Part shown: positions 40,212 to 49,041 of the stretch, in pieces
How positions within the stretch are numbered: position 1 is the stretch's first letter
Layout of the letters: each line of letters opens with the position of its first letter
DNA from: Methanomethylovorans hollandica DSM 15978
GTDB taxonomy: Archaea; Halobacteriota; Methanosarcinia; Methanosarcinales; Methanosarcinaceae
Reading direction: 5' to 3'
Length of the DNA: 64,000 bases
NCBI RefSeq assembly: GCF_000328665.1
Contig: NC_019977.1
Span: 1,240,001-1,304,000, forward strand
The notes under the pieces: model-generated
The model's input: only the letters and a program-made list of their open reading frames with translations
Told to the model about the DNA's origin: nothing
Database searches by the model: none
Position numbers and translations under genes: made by a program

Positions 40212-41455
40212 AAATAAAGAGCGGTGGCCCTGAAGCACTTCTTAACAAAAAGACAGCTCTTTCCTCCAATGGCGATAAAGAGAAAATACCATATAAGATA
40301 GCATTCGTAGTTCAAAGATACGGACTTGAGATCAACGGCGGTGCGGAGTACCTTTGCAGAGAAGTGGCCGAACATCTTTCAAAGTACTTTGATATAAATG
40401 TCATTACCACATGCGCCATCGATTATGTTACATGGAAAAATGAGTATGATGCAGGGGAAACATGCATAAATGGCGTATCAGTTAAGAGGTTTCCTGTCGA
40501 CTTTCCCAGAGATCTAAAACGTTTTAACAAATGCTCAGAGAAGGTCTTATGCAAAGTTCATTCATTTGATGAAGAGACAGAGTGGATGAAACTGCAAGGC
40601 CCTTACTCTACTGAACTTTTTAAGTTCATCGGGGACAGTAAGGATGATTACGATCTTTTCTTCTTTTTCACGTATCTGTATTGCACAACTTTCTTTGGCC
40701 TTCCGCTGGTGGCCGACAAAGCTATCCTGGTCCCTGCTGCACACGATGAGCCTCCTGTTTATCTATCTATCTTTAACGAGACATTCCACATTCCCAGAGC
40801 TATAATGTACAACACGAAGGAAGAGAAAGATTTTGTGATCCGGCACTTTGGGAACGGACATGTACCTTATGATATAGCTGGCTCCGGGGTTTCCCTTTCT
40901 GAAGAGGCGCACAGCAGTAATTCCCCTAAAGAGATCATTAAAGAGGATTTCATAACCTACATGGGTAGAATAGACGAATCCAAGGGATGCGGGGAATTAT
41001 TTGACTTTTTCCGAAGGTATAAAAAAGAAAAACCTTCATCCATTAAACTCGTAGTACTGGGAAAAGCTGTTATGAAAATACCTTCACATCCGGATATTAT
41101 CTACCTTGGTTTTGTATCCGAAGAAGAAAAGTACAATATTCTCAAAAATTCCAAAATACTTATAATGCCATCTAAATACGAGAGCTTATCCATGGTATTG
41201 CTGGAAGCATGGTACTGTTGGAAGCCTGTTCTGGTCAATGGACAGTGTGACGTACTCAAAGGGCAATGTATCCGAAGCAATGCCGGTCTGTGGTACGAGA
41301 ACTATGATGAGTTCAGCGCATGTCTTAACCTATTACTTGCTGATGAACACTTAAGAGACCAGCTCGGAGATAAAGGCAGGCAATTTGTGGATATGCATTA
41401 TAGCTGGGAAACCATTGAGAAAAAGTATCTCAACCTTATCGAAAGGGTCATTTGA
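40205..41455 (+). CDS. Glycosyltransferase family 4
   Basis: 416 residues with a GTG start. FVVQRYGLEINGGAEYLCREVAEHL and MPSKYESLSMVLLEAWYCWKPVLVNG mark acceptor and donor domains. It resembles the first GT4 of this set in its CDVLKGQCIRSNAGLWYENYDEF end, indicating duplication within the operon. It is the last plus-strand gene of the export operon and ends 3 bp from a convergent HIT gene. Confidence 0.88.
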   Translation: MLEIKSGGPEALLNKKTALSSNGDKEKIPYKIAFVVQRYGLEINGGAEYLCREVAEHLSKYFDINVITTCAIDYVTWKNEYDAGETCINGVSVKRFPVDFPRDLKRFNKCSEKVLCKVHSFDEETEWMKLQGPYSTELFKFIGDSKDDYDLFFFFTYLYCTTFFGLPLVADKAILVPAAHDEPPVYLSIFNETFHIPRAIMYNTKEEKDFVIRHFGNGHVPYDIAGSGVSLSEEAHSSNSPKEIIKEDFITYMGRIDESKGCGELFDFFRRYKKEKPSSIKLVVLGKAVMKIPSHPDIIYLGFVSEEEKYNILKNSKILIMPSKYESLSMVLLEAWYCWKPVLVNGQCDVLKGQCIRSNAGLWYENYDEFSACLNLLLADEHLRDQLGDKGRQFVDMHYSWETIEKKYLNLIERVI

Positions 41456-41457
41456 TC

Positions 41458-41871
41458 TTAGAACGATTCTTGTATCTTCTTTGCAAGCTGTGCCAGATTC
41501 TCAGTACCCGGATCCGTTGCCACTATATCGTGCATTGATCCGCCGTTATCTCCTGCCTTACGGGGAATTATGTGGACATGCACATGCGGTACACTTTGTC
41601 CGGCGACTTCACCTACGTTCATACCGATGTTCATGCCATCCAGACCAAAAGCCCTGGAAACAGCTTTTGAAATGATATTCACTGAGCAGAAGAGATCAGA
41701 TGCATCTTTTTCGTGCATTTCAGTGAACAGACTGATATGCTTTTTCGGCATCACTATTGTATGCCCTTCGGAGCACGGATAGACGTCAAGGAAAGCAAAC
41801 ACGCAATCATCTTCATAAACTTTATATGATGGAATCGACCCTGAGAGTATCTTGCAAAAAATGCATTCCAT
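41458..41871 (-). CDS. HIT family nucleotide hydrolase
   Basis: 137 residues from ATG at 41871. CIFCKILSGSIPSYKVYEDD and the histidine triad HVHVHIIPRK are intact. HIT proteins hydrolyse AMP-linked or dinucleoside substrates. It converges with the glycosyltransferase operon and is probably unrelated to it. Confidence 0.9.
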   Translation of the reverse strand: MECIFCKILSGSIPSYKVYEDDCVFAFLDVYPCSEGHTIVMPKKHISLFTEMHEKDASDLFCSVNIISKAVSRAFGLDGMNIGMNVGEVAGQSVPHVHVHIIPRKAGDNGGSMHDIVATDPGTENLAQLAKKIQESF

Positions 41872-42007
41872 GTAACATCGCCTCAATCAAAATTTATCTC
41901 ACTCATATAAGATAAATATAACGCAATATACCCCGCCAGAAAACAGATATTTCTGTTATAGTTTAGGTTTTTTCAGTTTATGCTGCTTGCATTAAGGCAA
42001 GAAAGTA

Positions 42008-44311
42008 TCATGCAGCCATTGCAGGTGATCCAAAAGTAATATTCTGGAAGGCCACACTCATATATCTGTCATCAACACTATTTTCAACGTCCTGAGGTCT
42101 CAAATAACCTTCAGGTACATAGAAACGCACAACGTTCATTCCCTTTTCAAGATGTAAAGTTGTTTGGACATCACTGAATGTTGTGGAAGATACATTCACT
42201 CCATGCTCCAACAGACCGTTCGTATACATCTCAAGATTTACAGATCTACCATAGCTGATCGCTCTGAAATCAAGAGATGTATTCATATTTTCCGATGAGT
42301 ATATTGCTATTGTTGCATTATTTGAAGTCCAGCGGGTGGGTATGCCACCCCAGTCCTCAATTTCATACCAGTTACTTAATAATAGCACTGGATTGCTGGC
42401 CGTTTCAATATTGCTATCACTAATGCTTATCCATACTTTTTCCGGGGAAGATACCGACAATTTATAAACATAGCTCTTTTTGTCATTATACACAGGTTTC
42501 ATTTCCGTAAGGACCAAATAATTCACTTCATCTTCTTTCAGGTCCATATCATACTCCTGCTTCCCCAGTTTTAAGGAGACTGAAGTATCTTTGTCCTGTG
42601 CACCTATTACAATTGATATAACATCCGTTTTATTCTCTGACCTTAGTAATAAATTCGTAGAGCCATTGATCATAAAAACATTTTCTGATAACTTACTGTT
42701 CTCATCCACAGCATACACTTTGAGATCTCCTGTTATATGGTCACGCTCCCAGAAGGGAAGATAGTTCAATTGAGTATATTCGATTGGTAAATAGGAGTAT
42801 GGAAAACTGGTCTGATGGATCGAGGGATTAGCCGAATTTCCGATAGGATCTAAAATTACCGGATTTAAGGTTACACCTGCGAGTAAAGTAACTAACAACA
42901 ACTGTTTTAAATTAACTTTTGGGATCAAAAATAAAAATAACGGATATACGTAAAAATATCTGTTGCCAACGGCATGAGTGCCGCCCCAGTAATTGTATCC
43001 GACAATTATAGCAAAGAATAAGATGTATAGCACAATTCCTGTGGCTATGAGGATCTTATCTGTGTTGGAATTAATATAATCCTTAATCTCACTTGTTTTT
43101 GTAGAAAAGTGCCTAATGTTAGTGTAATTATTATTATTATTATTATTATTATGATTATTATGATTATGATTATGATTATGATTATGATTATGATTATGAT
43201 TATGATTATTAGTAGTAGTATTAGTATTAGTATTACTACTACTACTACTGCTATAACGATTACTACTATTAGTATTGCTTTTAGTTTTATGGTAAGCAAA
43301 TTTTAAAACGGGTATAGCTGAGAGAAGTACAAATGGATAATACCAGAACATTCCTGTAAAACTGCCAAAGAAATAGTAGAATAAATTGTAGGGGATGATC
43401 TTGATATTATTAGTATTGATCAGAGCATCAATATTGCTTTGAGATACGCTAAATAGTGACCTGCCAATTTCATTGACGCTGTCATATCCTCCAACAAATG
43501 GGAAATTTTGTGCATAATACAATCTATTCCCACCATAGAAGGAAAATGTTTCTGCGTGCATGAAAAAATAACCATATACTACAACAAGAGGCAGTGCAAA
43601 TACAATGGCCATCAAAGAAGCAGTATGGTACCTTTTGCTATATAATTCATAGAAAAACAGCGGGACAAAAAAGACCATATTTGGGACTTTTGCTGCAACT
43701 GCAATACCAAATATAAAAGAAGAAATAAAAAGATATTTAGGATCATTGCTTCTGAAATATGTTATCCATAAAAACATACCGCTCATTAAAAGGAACATAT
43801 TATAGATCTCTGCATGCAGCCAGAAGATATAAACGAAGGCTGCAGAGAGAAAAAAGTACAGTGCGGATATTGCCAGTGCAATTTTATCTTCATTTTGTTT
43901 TTGCAAATAACGGTAACCGATCAGGATCATTGAGAAAAACATTAATCCATTAAGTAGCAGAACCCCGTTTATCCCGAATAATTTATAGAATGGAACTGCA
44001 AACATCGCAAATGTGAATTCCTTTCCGTAATAATATTCCCCATCATCGGTTTTTATTAAAAACATGCCAGCAGGAATGAAATTATCTTCTAAGGCCCTAT
44101 TAATGTCCTTTGACTCATAGCGTATATCAAAGTCATTAGATATACTCTGTATTTGCATGTAGTAAGTACCTGCATCCGCCCAGCGATAGACTGGAGCATG
44201 CATTGTTGCAAGTACAAGGAATAATAACACTGAGGCAAGTATGATCTTAACATAATGAGCTCGAGTTATTTTTCTTAAATAGTGGAAAGAAATAAAAAAA
44301 CCTCCGATCAA
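42008..44311 (-). CDS. Large membrane glycosyltransferase (PMT/ArnT-like) with low-complexity loop
   Basis: 767 residues with about ten membrane helices in residues 20-490, then an extracytoplasmic C-terminal beta-rich part. The N-terminal YRWADAGTYYMQIQ with an acidic residue in the first loop and YGKEFTFAMFAVPFYKLFG fit the GT-C fold of lipid-linked sugar transferases. A loop at about 345-397 is made of Ser, Asn, Thr and alternating Asn-His runs encoded by microsatellite DNA (43127-43277). It probably transfers sugars from dolichol carriers outside the membrane; donor and acceptor are unknown. Confidence 0.72.
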   Translation of the reverse strand: MIGGFFISFHYLRKITRAHYVKIILASVLLFLVLATMHAPVYRWADAGTYYMQIQSISNDFDIRYESKDINRALEDNFIPAGMFLIKTDDGEYYYGKEFTFAMFAVPFYKLFGINGVLLLNGLMFFSMILIGYRYLQKQNEDKIALAISALYFFLSAAFVYIFWLHAEIYNMFLLMSGMFLWITYFRSNDPKYLFISSFIFGIAVAAKVPNMVFFVPLFFYELYSKRYHTASLMAIVFALPLVVVYGYFFMHAETFSFYGGNRLYYAQNFPFVGGYDSVNEIGRSLFSVSQSNIDALINTNNIKIIPYNLFYYFFGSFTGMFWYYPFVLLSAIPVLKFAYHKTKSNTNSSNRYSSSSSSNTNTNTTTNNHNHNHNHNHNHNHNHNNHNNNNNNNNYTNIRHFSTKTSEIKDYINSNTDKILIATGIVLYILFFAIIVGYNYWGGTHAVGNRYFYVYPLFLFLIPKVNLKQLLLVTLLAGVTLNPVILDPIGNSANPSIHQTSFPYSYLPIEYTQLNYLPFWERDHITGDLKVYAVDENSKLSENVFMINGSTNLLLRSENKTDVISIVIGAQDKDTSVSLKLGKQEYDMDLKEDEVNYLVLTEMKPVYNDKKSYVYKLSVSSPEKVWISISDSNIETASNPVLLLSNWYEIEDWGGIPTRWTSNNATIAIYSSENMNTSLDFRAISYGRSVNLEMYTNGLLEHGVNVSSTTFSDVQTTLHLEKGMNVVRFYVPEGYLRPQDVENSVDDRYMSVAFQNITFGSPAMAA
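43127..43277. repeat. ATT/ATTATG microsatellite inside the GT-C gene
   Basis: The plus strand reads runs of ATT, then about eight ATTATG units, then AGT/ATT and ACT runs. On the coding strand these give poly-Asn, (His-Asn)n, Asn-Thr and poly-Ser. All units are multiples of three, so slippage changes loop length without frameshift. Confidence 0.85.
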
Positions 44312-44482
44312 CCATCAGTATCTGAACCAGAGATAAGAACCGAGATATATAAAGGTATGTTTATTTTTGATGACTAGATAACCCTAATATACTTGCCAGA
44401 TAATAGGTCATCTGTTTCCGTAGTTTGTTCCGGGCAAATTTGTATAATGGAAGAGTAGAAAAAGGATTAACGAGATAAAATT

Positions 44483-45478
44483 ATGGATAAAAATGCTATC
44501 AGGATCATTTTTGCAATGGTTGTTTCATTAACTCTTCTTTTTATATTATATTCACAAATTGATATTGACGATATTCTTTATACAATTGGCCTGCTAGACC
44601 CATTTTATCTCTTAATTGCATTTATGCTGTATGTAGGCAATTATTTTTTCAGATCTCTGCGCTTTTACCTGCTCCTGGAAAAGAAGATCAGTTTGAGAGA
44701 CCTATTTACAGTTGTCTGTGTCCACAATATGACAAATAATATTTTCCCGGCAAGAACAGGAGAATTGTCTTATATCTATCTTTTAAAAAAGATCCATTAC
44801 AAAAAAATAGAAGAAGGCATAGCATCATTGCTGATCGCACGTTTTCTTGACTTTGTTTCTATAATGGTTTTATTTCTGATGGCAACCTATACCATTGGGA
44901 ATCTGACTCCGGCAACCATGCACTTAGTATGGATAATAACATTTTTTATGTTGTCATTGATCATGTTATTCGTGATGTTTGTGCATTTTGGAAAGAAAGT
45001 GCCTCAACTTTTCAGAGCTATTGCTTTTCGATTAAAACTAGATCATATCAATCTCATTTCTTTGTTATTGGATAAAACCGATGGAACAATAGAGAGGCTT
45101 CAGCTGCTCAAGAATTATGAAAAGGTTTTTTTGCTCAAATTGATAATGGTTTCCCTGACCATCTGGCTTTTAATGTATTCTTTCAATTTCCTTCTTGTGC
45201 GTGCAATGAATATTGATCTGAATTTTATGCTCGTGGTTTTTGCAACTTCCTTCGCAATATTTACAACTGTTTTACCGATCCAGGGCATTGGTGGATTCGG
45301 AACTCTTGAAAGCGGATGGGCTATAGGTTTTATAACAGTGGGTCTGTCAAAGGATGTTGCGATCAGTTCCGGGCTGATCTACCATACGATCATATTGATA
45401 TATTTCCTTCTTCTGGGTATTTGGGGAACTATGCTGATAAAAAAGAGATTCAGGAATGAACAGAATCACTTATTATAG
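44483..45478 (+). CDS. Flippase-like membrane protein (LPG synthase TM / UPF0104 family)
   Basis: 331 residues with about eight membrane helices. FFRSLRFYLLLEKK and NNIFPARTGELSYIYLLKK are family signatures, along with QGIGGFGTLESGWAIGF. Related archaeal genes lie in glycosylation clusters, sometimes annotated as AglD-associated or as lipid-linked sugar flippases. The location between glycosyltransferase genes supports such a role; the mechanism is not proven. Confidence 0.82.
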   Translation: MDKNAIRIIFAMVVSLTLLFILYSQIDIDDILYTIGLLDPFYLLIAFMLYVGNYFFRSLRFYLLLEKKISLRDLFTVVCVHNMTNNIFPARTGELSYIYLLKKIHYKKIEEGIASLLIARFLDFVSIMVLFLMATYTIGNLTPATMHLVWIITFFMLSLIMLFVMFVHFGKKVPQLFRAIAFRLKLDHINLISLLLDKTDGTIERLQLLKNYEKVFLLKLIMVSLTIWLLMYSFNFLLVRAMNIDLNFMLVVFATSFAIFTTVLPIQGIGGFGTLESGWAIGFITVGLSKDVAISSGLIYHTIILIYFLLLGIWGTMLIKKRFRNEQNHLL

Positions 45479-46212
45479 GATGGTTTTTTGCATACGGCGA
45501 TCAATGAAAGACCAACAGGAAAACTAACATTGTTTTCAACAGTTGAGAACCACTTGTTTAAGAAACCATAATAAAAAGGAGCCTTATTTCTATATCTGAA
45601 TTCTTCATTTATTTGTTTTTTCAGCACTTTTTCAGAGATAATTACAGGCAGAAATCCCAGAAAATTCCAATACCTCATTTTCATGACCGTTAATCCGGAA
45701 CTTTCAATCAATTTAACTAGGTCCTCCCTGTTATATCGCCTGTAATGTCCTATTTCTTTATCGCGGATTCCATAGAGGAAACTAAAAGCTGGAACAGAAA
45801 CAATGATGATAGCTTCTTCCTTTAACGTATAGGCTAAATTATTTAAAGCTGTTTGGTCATCATTTATGTGCTCAAGAACATCAAGACAAATGATCGTATC
45901 GTAGACGTCGCGTCCAAGGGATTTTACATCCATCAGATCCATAGTATGAAGACTGGCAGTTCTATCGTTTTGTTCAAGTATTTTGTGTGTAAATGAAGTT
46001 AATTCATCAACACAATCAATGGCGGTAACTTGATATCCCTCATTGAGCAGGCTTAAAGTCATGTGCCCGGTACCACAACCGGCATCCAGAACAGAATGAC
46101 CTGTCACATACTTTTTTACAAGTAAACGCAAATTTTCCCATCTGAAGTCTCTTTTTCCAGACTCATGGATCTTTTCAAGATGACTTGCTATATTTGAATT
46201 CATCCCACTCAT
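45466..46212 (-). CDS. Class I SAM-dependent methyltransferase
   Basis: 248 residues. Motif I VLDAGCGTGHMTLSLL, motif II region VTAIDCVDE, and IICLDVLEHINDD follow the UbiG/Methyltransf_11 pattern. The C-terminal SPVGLSLIAVCKK-like strand is typical of enzymes acting on polyprenyl or sugar lipids. It overlaps the convergent flippase-like gene by 13 bp and lies 54 bp from the GT2 gene on the same strand, so a glycolipid substrate is likely. Confidence 0.8.
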   Translation of the reverse strand: MSGMNSNIASHLEKIHESGKRDFRWENLRLLVKKYVTGHSVLDAGCGTGHMTLSLLNEGYQVTAIDCVDELTSFTHKILEQNDRTASLHTMDLMDVKSLGRDVYDTIICLDVLEHINDDQTALNNLAYTLKEEAIIIVSVPAFSFLYGIRDKEIGHYRRYNREDLVKLIESSGLTVMKMRYWNFLGFLPVIISEKVLKKQINEEFRYRNKAPFYYGFLNKWFSTVENNVSFPVGLSLIAVCKKPSYNK

Positions 46213-46266
46213 CCTATTGTTCAGCCCTTAAGTTGTTTGTGATGTTATTTATAAGAATACATATTT

Positions 46267-47208
46267 TCAGAGACCGGTTTCCGGTTCAAAACTATCGTAT
46301 TTGATGATGTAGTCATCATTGTTCCTGTTGTGCGTCATCAGTTCTCCTATCAATCCAAGAGAGATCAACTGCACCCCTGTTACGATAAGTACGATCCCAA
46401 GCATTAGCAAAGGCCTGTCACCTATTTTGATACCTCTGATCCATAAAGAGGATAAATAGCCACCTATCAGTATCCCGGATAGACAGAGAAGGAAACCCAC
46501 AGTACCAAATATGTGAAGAGGTCTTTTTTTGTAAGTCCCTAAAAATGTAACGGTAATAAGATCCAGAAATCCTTTTAATAACCTTTCGATCCCATATTTC
46601 GATTTTCCATACTTTCTTGCATGATGATCAACTTTGATCTCGCCAACAGTATATCCTTTCCAGTGTGCAAGTACAGGGATGTATCGATGGAATTCCGCAT
46701 ATACATGTATATTTTTCACAACATAACTTCTGTATCCTTTATATCCGCAGTTAAAGTCGTGGATTTTTATACCTGTCAATATTTGTGTTAGTTTATTAAA
46801 TATTTTAGAAAAAGCTCTTTTGCTCATTGTGTCTTTTCGTTCGAATTTCCAACCGGAGACCATATCATATTCTTTGAGAGCAACCAGGAATTGTGGGATC
46901 TCTTTTGGATCATCCTGTAAGTCTCCATCCATAGTAATGATATATTCTCCCCTCGCTTCTCTAAAACCACAAGAAAGAGCTGCAGCTTTTCCATAGTTCC
47001 GCTGGAATTGCAGTATTCTGAGATACTCGTCTTGTATACTCTTAAGTTTTTCAAAAGTTTTATCAGTAGAACCATCGTCTATAAATATAATTTCATAGGT
47101 CAGATTCAATGTAGGAATTATATTCTTGAGTGCTTCGTGCAACCAAATTACATTCTCTTCCTCATTATGAACCGGAATTACTATGGAAAGATTCGTTTTT
47201 TTCGACAT
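46267..47208 (-). CDS. Family 2 glycosyltransferase, dolichyl-phosphate sugar synthase type
   Basis: 313 residues. The GT-A domain has VIPVHNEEENV, FIDDGSTDKTFE, TMDGDLQDDP (DxD) and FNCGYKGYRSYV, matching GtrB/DPM1-like enzymes. Two C-terminal membrane helices follow (about 228-290). It should load a sugar from a nucleotide donor onto dolichyl phosphate, supplying the GT-C enzyme encoded nearby. Confidence 0.9.
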   Translation of the reverse strand: MSKKTNLSIVIPVHNEEENVIWLHEALKNIIPTLNLTYEIIFIDDGSTDKTFEKLKSIQDEYLRILQFQRNYGKAAALSCGFREARGEYIITMDGDLQDDPKEIPQFLVALKEYDMVSGWKFERKDTMSKRAFSKIFNKLTQILTGIKIHDFNCGYKGYRSYVVKNIHVYAEFHRYIPVLAHWKGYTVGEIKVDHHARKYGKSKYGIERLLKGFLDLITVTFLGTYKKRPLHIFGTVGFLLCLSGILIGGYLSSLWIRGIKIGDRPLLMLGIVLIVTGVQLISLGLIGELMTHNRNNDDYIIKYDSFEPETGL

Positions 47209-47332
47209 GAAAAGCTTCCTTCTATTTCAATGACTAAAAAATGTGGCAAACATAAGTTCGGTTGATGGTAACTATTAATACGTCTTAAAAGTATCTATTA
47301 TAATCTTCTGAAGTGTTTCCATGATATAATAA

Positions 47333-47782
47333 CTAATTAGCTGCAAGCCTGATCCCCACAACTTTTATTTCAAAATGCAGCACCTCATCCGCCAGTGGAT
47401 GGTTCATGTCCAGTGTCACAGTATCCTCAGTGATAGCTGTTATAGAGGCTGGCATTTTGGACCCATCCGGCAGGCTTACCAGCAGCATGGTTTCCTCCGT
47501 TAACCTCTCATTATTGGGAATGGAAACCCTGGGAATAGTTTCCACCAGATTCTTACTGTATTCTCCATAACCTTTGGAAGGTTCAAGTCTTATGGTCTTT
47601 TTATCGCCGATCTCCATATTCAAAACAGCTTCCTCGAAACCCTGTAATACCTGACCGCCACCAACCTTGAACTCCAGAGGACCACCCTGACTTTCAGAGC
47701 TGTCGAAAATTCCCCCGTTATCAAGAGTACCAACGTACTCTACCGCAACTATATCGCCTAGCTTTACGCCCAAAAATACCAT
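47333..47782 (-). CDS. FKBP-type peptidyl-prolyl isomerase (SlyD-like)
   Basis: 149 residues from ATG at 47782; an upstream TTG at 47803 is possible. The FKBP core (YVGTLDNGGIFDSSE, FKVGGGQVLQGFEEAVLNMEIGDKKTI) carries an inserted IF domain (about 75-125), as in SlyD and archaeal short FKBPs. It acts as a folding isomerase and chaperone. No partner gene is evident. Confidence 0.88.
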   Translation of the reverse strand: MVFLGVKLGDIVAVEYVGTLDNGGIFDSSESQGGPLEFKVGGGQVLQGFEEAVLNMEIGDKKTIRLEPSKGYGEYSKNLVETIPRVSIPNNERLTEETMLLVSLPDGSKMPASITAITEDTVTLDMNHPLADEVLHFEIKVVGIRLAAN

Positions 47783-47940
47783 TCCTTCTGAGTAAAAAAT
47801 CAACTTTTGCTTATCTATATATTATAGAGCCTGCACATTTATAATGCTTTGCGATTTTGTTTATCAGAAGGAATGCATGCAATAAAATTGAAGAAAAAAA
47901 GAAGAAAGAGATTTGAAGAAAAAAAATTGCAGCAAAGATT

Positions 47941-48990
47941 TCACTTACTTGTTCCTTTTATATTGATCAGACCGGTTACCGGATCTGCGGACTCATATCC
48001 CACATGTTTTCTCTCCAGGTTGCTGCGGATGGCAGAATCAATTATATGTACCAGGTCTGGTTTACTTAGCAGTGTAACAGCTGAAAGGAACTTTAGCTGA
48101 TTAGGGTCCTGTCCCGAACTTTCAAGTAGCTCTACCATAGGATACCCCTGAGAAGATGTCAGACTGCCTTTGACCAGATCTTTTCCTAAACTCAGGGAGA
48201 TCTTCACATGACCTATAAATAAAGGATTGAGCAATTCGATCTTTTCCTTTACTTCTTCCAGTATTTTAAGGATCATAGCTGCCATATCTTCCCTGTCCAG
48301 ATCCTTAGTATCAAGGGAATATTTTCCCGAATGACTAGATACCTGGGAAAGTTCAATGGAATTCCTGTTCTCGCCTTCCTGGCGGGCAGTTCCCTCTCCT
48401 GCCAGCAGGTCTATGAACCTCATGAACTGTGCATCTGCCCGTCTGGCAGAGAATTCCACGATAAGAGCATCCGGATTGAGATCCATTAGCTTCCCGGTTA
48501 CACTGACCAGAGTTTCCCTGTCCACAAGATCGATCTTGTTCACACATAGTATCTCAGCTTCCTTTATCTGTGTCACTATAAACTTCGGTACCTGGGACAG
48601 TTCCACATTTAACCTGCTGGCATCCACGATAGTCACCACCGGAGCAAACGAAAGTTCAGGTAATTCCATCAAAGCCACATGTTCCTTTATCTGCAAGGGA
48701 AGGGCAATACCAGTGGGCTCGATGATCAGAACATCCGGATCGTATTCCTCTTCCAGGGTCTGCAGTGTGTACTCCATGCTGATCTTAAGTGTACAGCAGA
48801 TACATCCGCTTGTAAGCTCCCTTGCAATAAGTCCGGACCCTGCTAAAGTTTCTCCATCTACTCCCACTTCTCCGATCTCGTTTACTATTATAGCAACCCT
48901 GTGGCCCTTTTCCACCATATGTCTTCCAAGGCTGAGCAATGTTGTCGTTTTTCCGCTTCCAAGAAATCCACCAATGATTATAACTTTCAT
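47941..48990 (-). CDS. COG0523 (CobW/YjiA) metal GTPase
   Basis: 349 residues. GGFLGSGKTT (Walker A), GCICC metal motif, IEPTG (G3) and NKIDL (G4) are all present. COG0523 proteins deliver or insert metals such as Zn, Ni, Fe or Co into client proteins. The C-terminal domain is less conserved and no His-rich loop is seen. Methanogen members are sometimes linked to methyltransferases or cobalamin; nothing adjacent identifies the client here. It precedes no other gene in its own direction closely. Confidence 0.88.
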   Translation of the reverse strand: MKVIIIGGFLGSGKTTTLLSLGRHMVEKGHRVAIIVNEIGEVGVDGETLAGSGLIARELTSGCICCTLKISMEYTLQTLEEEYDPDVLIIEPTGIALPLQIKEHVALMELPELSFAPVVTIVDASRLNVELSQVPKFIVTQIKEAEILCVNKIDLVDRETLVSVTGKLMDLNPDALIVEFSARRADAQFMRFIDLLAGEGTARQEGENRNSIELSQVSSHSGKYSLDTKDLDREDMAAMILKILEEVKEKIELLNPLFIGHVKISLSLGKDLVKGSLTSSQGYPMVELLESSGQDPNQLKFLSAVTLLSKPDLVHIIDSAIRSNLERKHVGYESADPVTGLINIKGTSK

Positions 48991-49041
48991 TATAACACCT
49001 TTGCATTTTTTTCACAGTATAAAGCATTATAGAGCATTTTC

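Noticed and set aside
43127-43277. CRISPR-like array
   Set aside because: The repeats are 3- and 6-bp microsatellite units without spacers.
43045-43299. Poly-isoleucine ORFs across the microsatellite
   Set aside because: These are alternate frames of the ATT/ATTATG repeat inside the membrane glycosyltransferase gene.
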